Part shown: piece by piece, positions 63,634 to 64,000 of the stretch
Layout of the letters: each line of letters begins with the position of its first letter
Numbering within the stretch: the first letter of the stretch is position 1
Assembly (NCBI RefSeq): GCF_002295065.1
Contig: NZ_NSGG01000004.1
Location: 186,001-250,000 of the forward strand
Source: Mesorhizobium sp. WSM3859
Lineage (GTDB): Bacteria; Pseudomonadota; Alphaproteobacteria; Rhizobiales; Rhizobiaceae
Direction: 5' to 3'
Length of the DNA: 64,000 bases
Position numbers and translations under genes: made by a program
Notes under the pieces: generated by a model
Database searches by the model: none
The model's input: only the letters and a program-made list of their open reading frames with translations
What the model was told of the DNA's origin: nothing

Positions 63634-64000
63634 TTGGTCCAGTCGGTCCTGTTCTTCGCACTCGGTTTCCTTTGCGCCGTTTTTCTGGTGTCGCTGATCG
63701 CGCCGGCGGTCTGGCGGCGGGCCGTCGTGCTGACGCGCAGGCGCCTTGAGGCTTCGTTGCCGCTGACGCCTGCCGAGATCCAGGCGGACAAGGACCGGGT
63801 CCGGGCGGAATATGCAATGACGACGCGCCGGCTGGAGATAACCGTCAAGAACCTGCAGGAGAAGGTGGCTGAGCAGGTGGTGGAGATCGCTCGCGGGCAC
63901 GAGGCCTTGAAGGGGCTCGCGGTCGAAAAGAAGGACAAGAACCAGGCGCTCTCCGATCTGCAGGCCAAAAATGCGGAGCTCAGGCAGCGCGAGGAGGATT
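63634..64000 (+). CDS. Membrane-anchored coiled-coil protein (partial)
   Basis: Frame runs off the right edge, 122 residues visible. Begins V-Q-S-V-L-F-F-A-L-G-F-L-C-A-V-F-L-V-S-L with one membrane helix, then a charged helical region rich in Ala, Glu, Lys and Arg (about residue 30 onward) that reads as coiled coil. An in-frame stop lies nine bases upstream, so TTG is the only sensible start. Similar proteins occur in rhizobia without known function. The gene is incomplete here. Confidence 0.7.
   Translation, partial: MVQSVLFFALGFLCAVFLVSLIAPAVWRRAVVLTRRRLEASLPLTPAEIQADKDRVRAEYAMTTRRLEITVKNLQEKVAEQVVEIARGHEALKGLAVEKKDKNQALSDLQAKNAELRQREED

Overview
The window is a GC-rich alphaproteobacterial chromosome segment, most likely from a Mesorhizobium-like member of the Rhizobiales. 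This is inferred from a VisN/VisR pair beside flhB, a RIME-type rhizobial palindromic repeat, and the alphaproteobacterial cell-cycle set SciP, CtrA, ChpT and an EipA-like (DUF1134) protein with clustered GANTC sites upstream of ctrA. No species assignment is possible from sequence reading alone.

Layout. 0-2.4 kb: 3' end of flhB, a small unknown gene, and the convergent visN-visR operon. 2.8-13 kb: an acetylpolyamine amidohydrolase and TetR gene divergent from a putative operon of an amidohydrolase, a complete spermidine/putrescine-type ABC transporter and two NylB-like serine hydrolases; this reads as a polyamine or N-acyl-amine uptake and hydrolysis locus. 13-18 kb: RIME-like repeat, tex, a LysR gene and divergent gcdH. 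18-24.7 kb: a three-gene operon (transglutaminase-DUF2126, circularly permuted ATP-grasp-alpha-E, second transglutaminase) of a widespread but poorly understood peptide-forming type. 24.7-32 kb: three glycosyltransferase genes, topoisomerase IB, an ECF42-type sigma factor with its DGPF/YCII partner, and an ALDH7-type semialdehyde dehydrogenase.

32-41.4 kb: a six-gene sugar ABC transporter/SIS/PfkB operon divergent from a ROK repressor, with a perfect palindrome between them, then two tandem paralogous HTH regulators. 41.8-48.1 kb: a GNAT protein, three SDRs, a FabF-like ketosynthase, a small coiled-coil gene and a TetR gene. This block looks rearranged: the TetR gene faces two near-identical 20-bp palindromes and then a broken RND-efflux adaptor fused to the tail of an SDR gene. 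48.2-52.5 kb: RsmB-type methyltransferase, GFA-family and YgiQ-family genes. 52.7-55.2 kb: a cyclic-nucleotide-binding patatin gene with atypical codon use, lying between tRNA-Met and a 14-bp copy of that tRNA's 3' end, which looks like a small tRNA-targeted insertion.

55.4-64 kb: a Gfo/Idh/MocA oxidoreductase, mnmA, sciP, a quinone oxidoreductase/HxlR pair, a FliJ-like gene, ctrA, a receiver-domain gene, chpT, the EipA-like gene and the start of a membrane coiled-coil gene. CtrA is the master cell-cycle regulator, ChpT passes phosphate to it, SciP restrains it, and EipA-type envelope proteins are reported CtrA-linked in Brucella, so this end is a functionally coherent cell-cycle and envelope neighbourhood.
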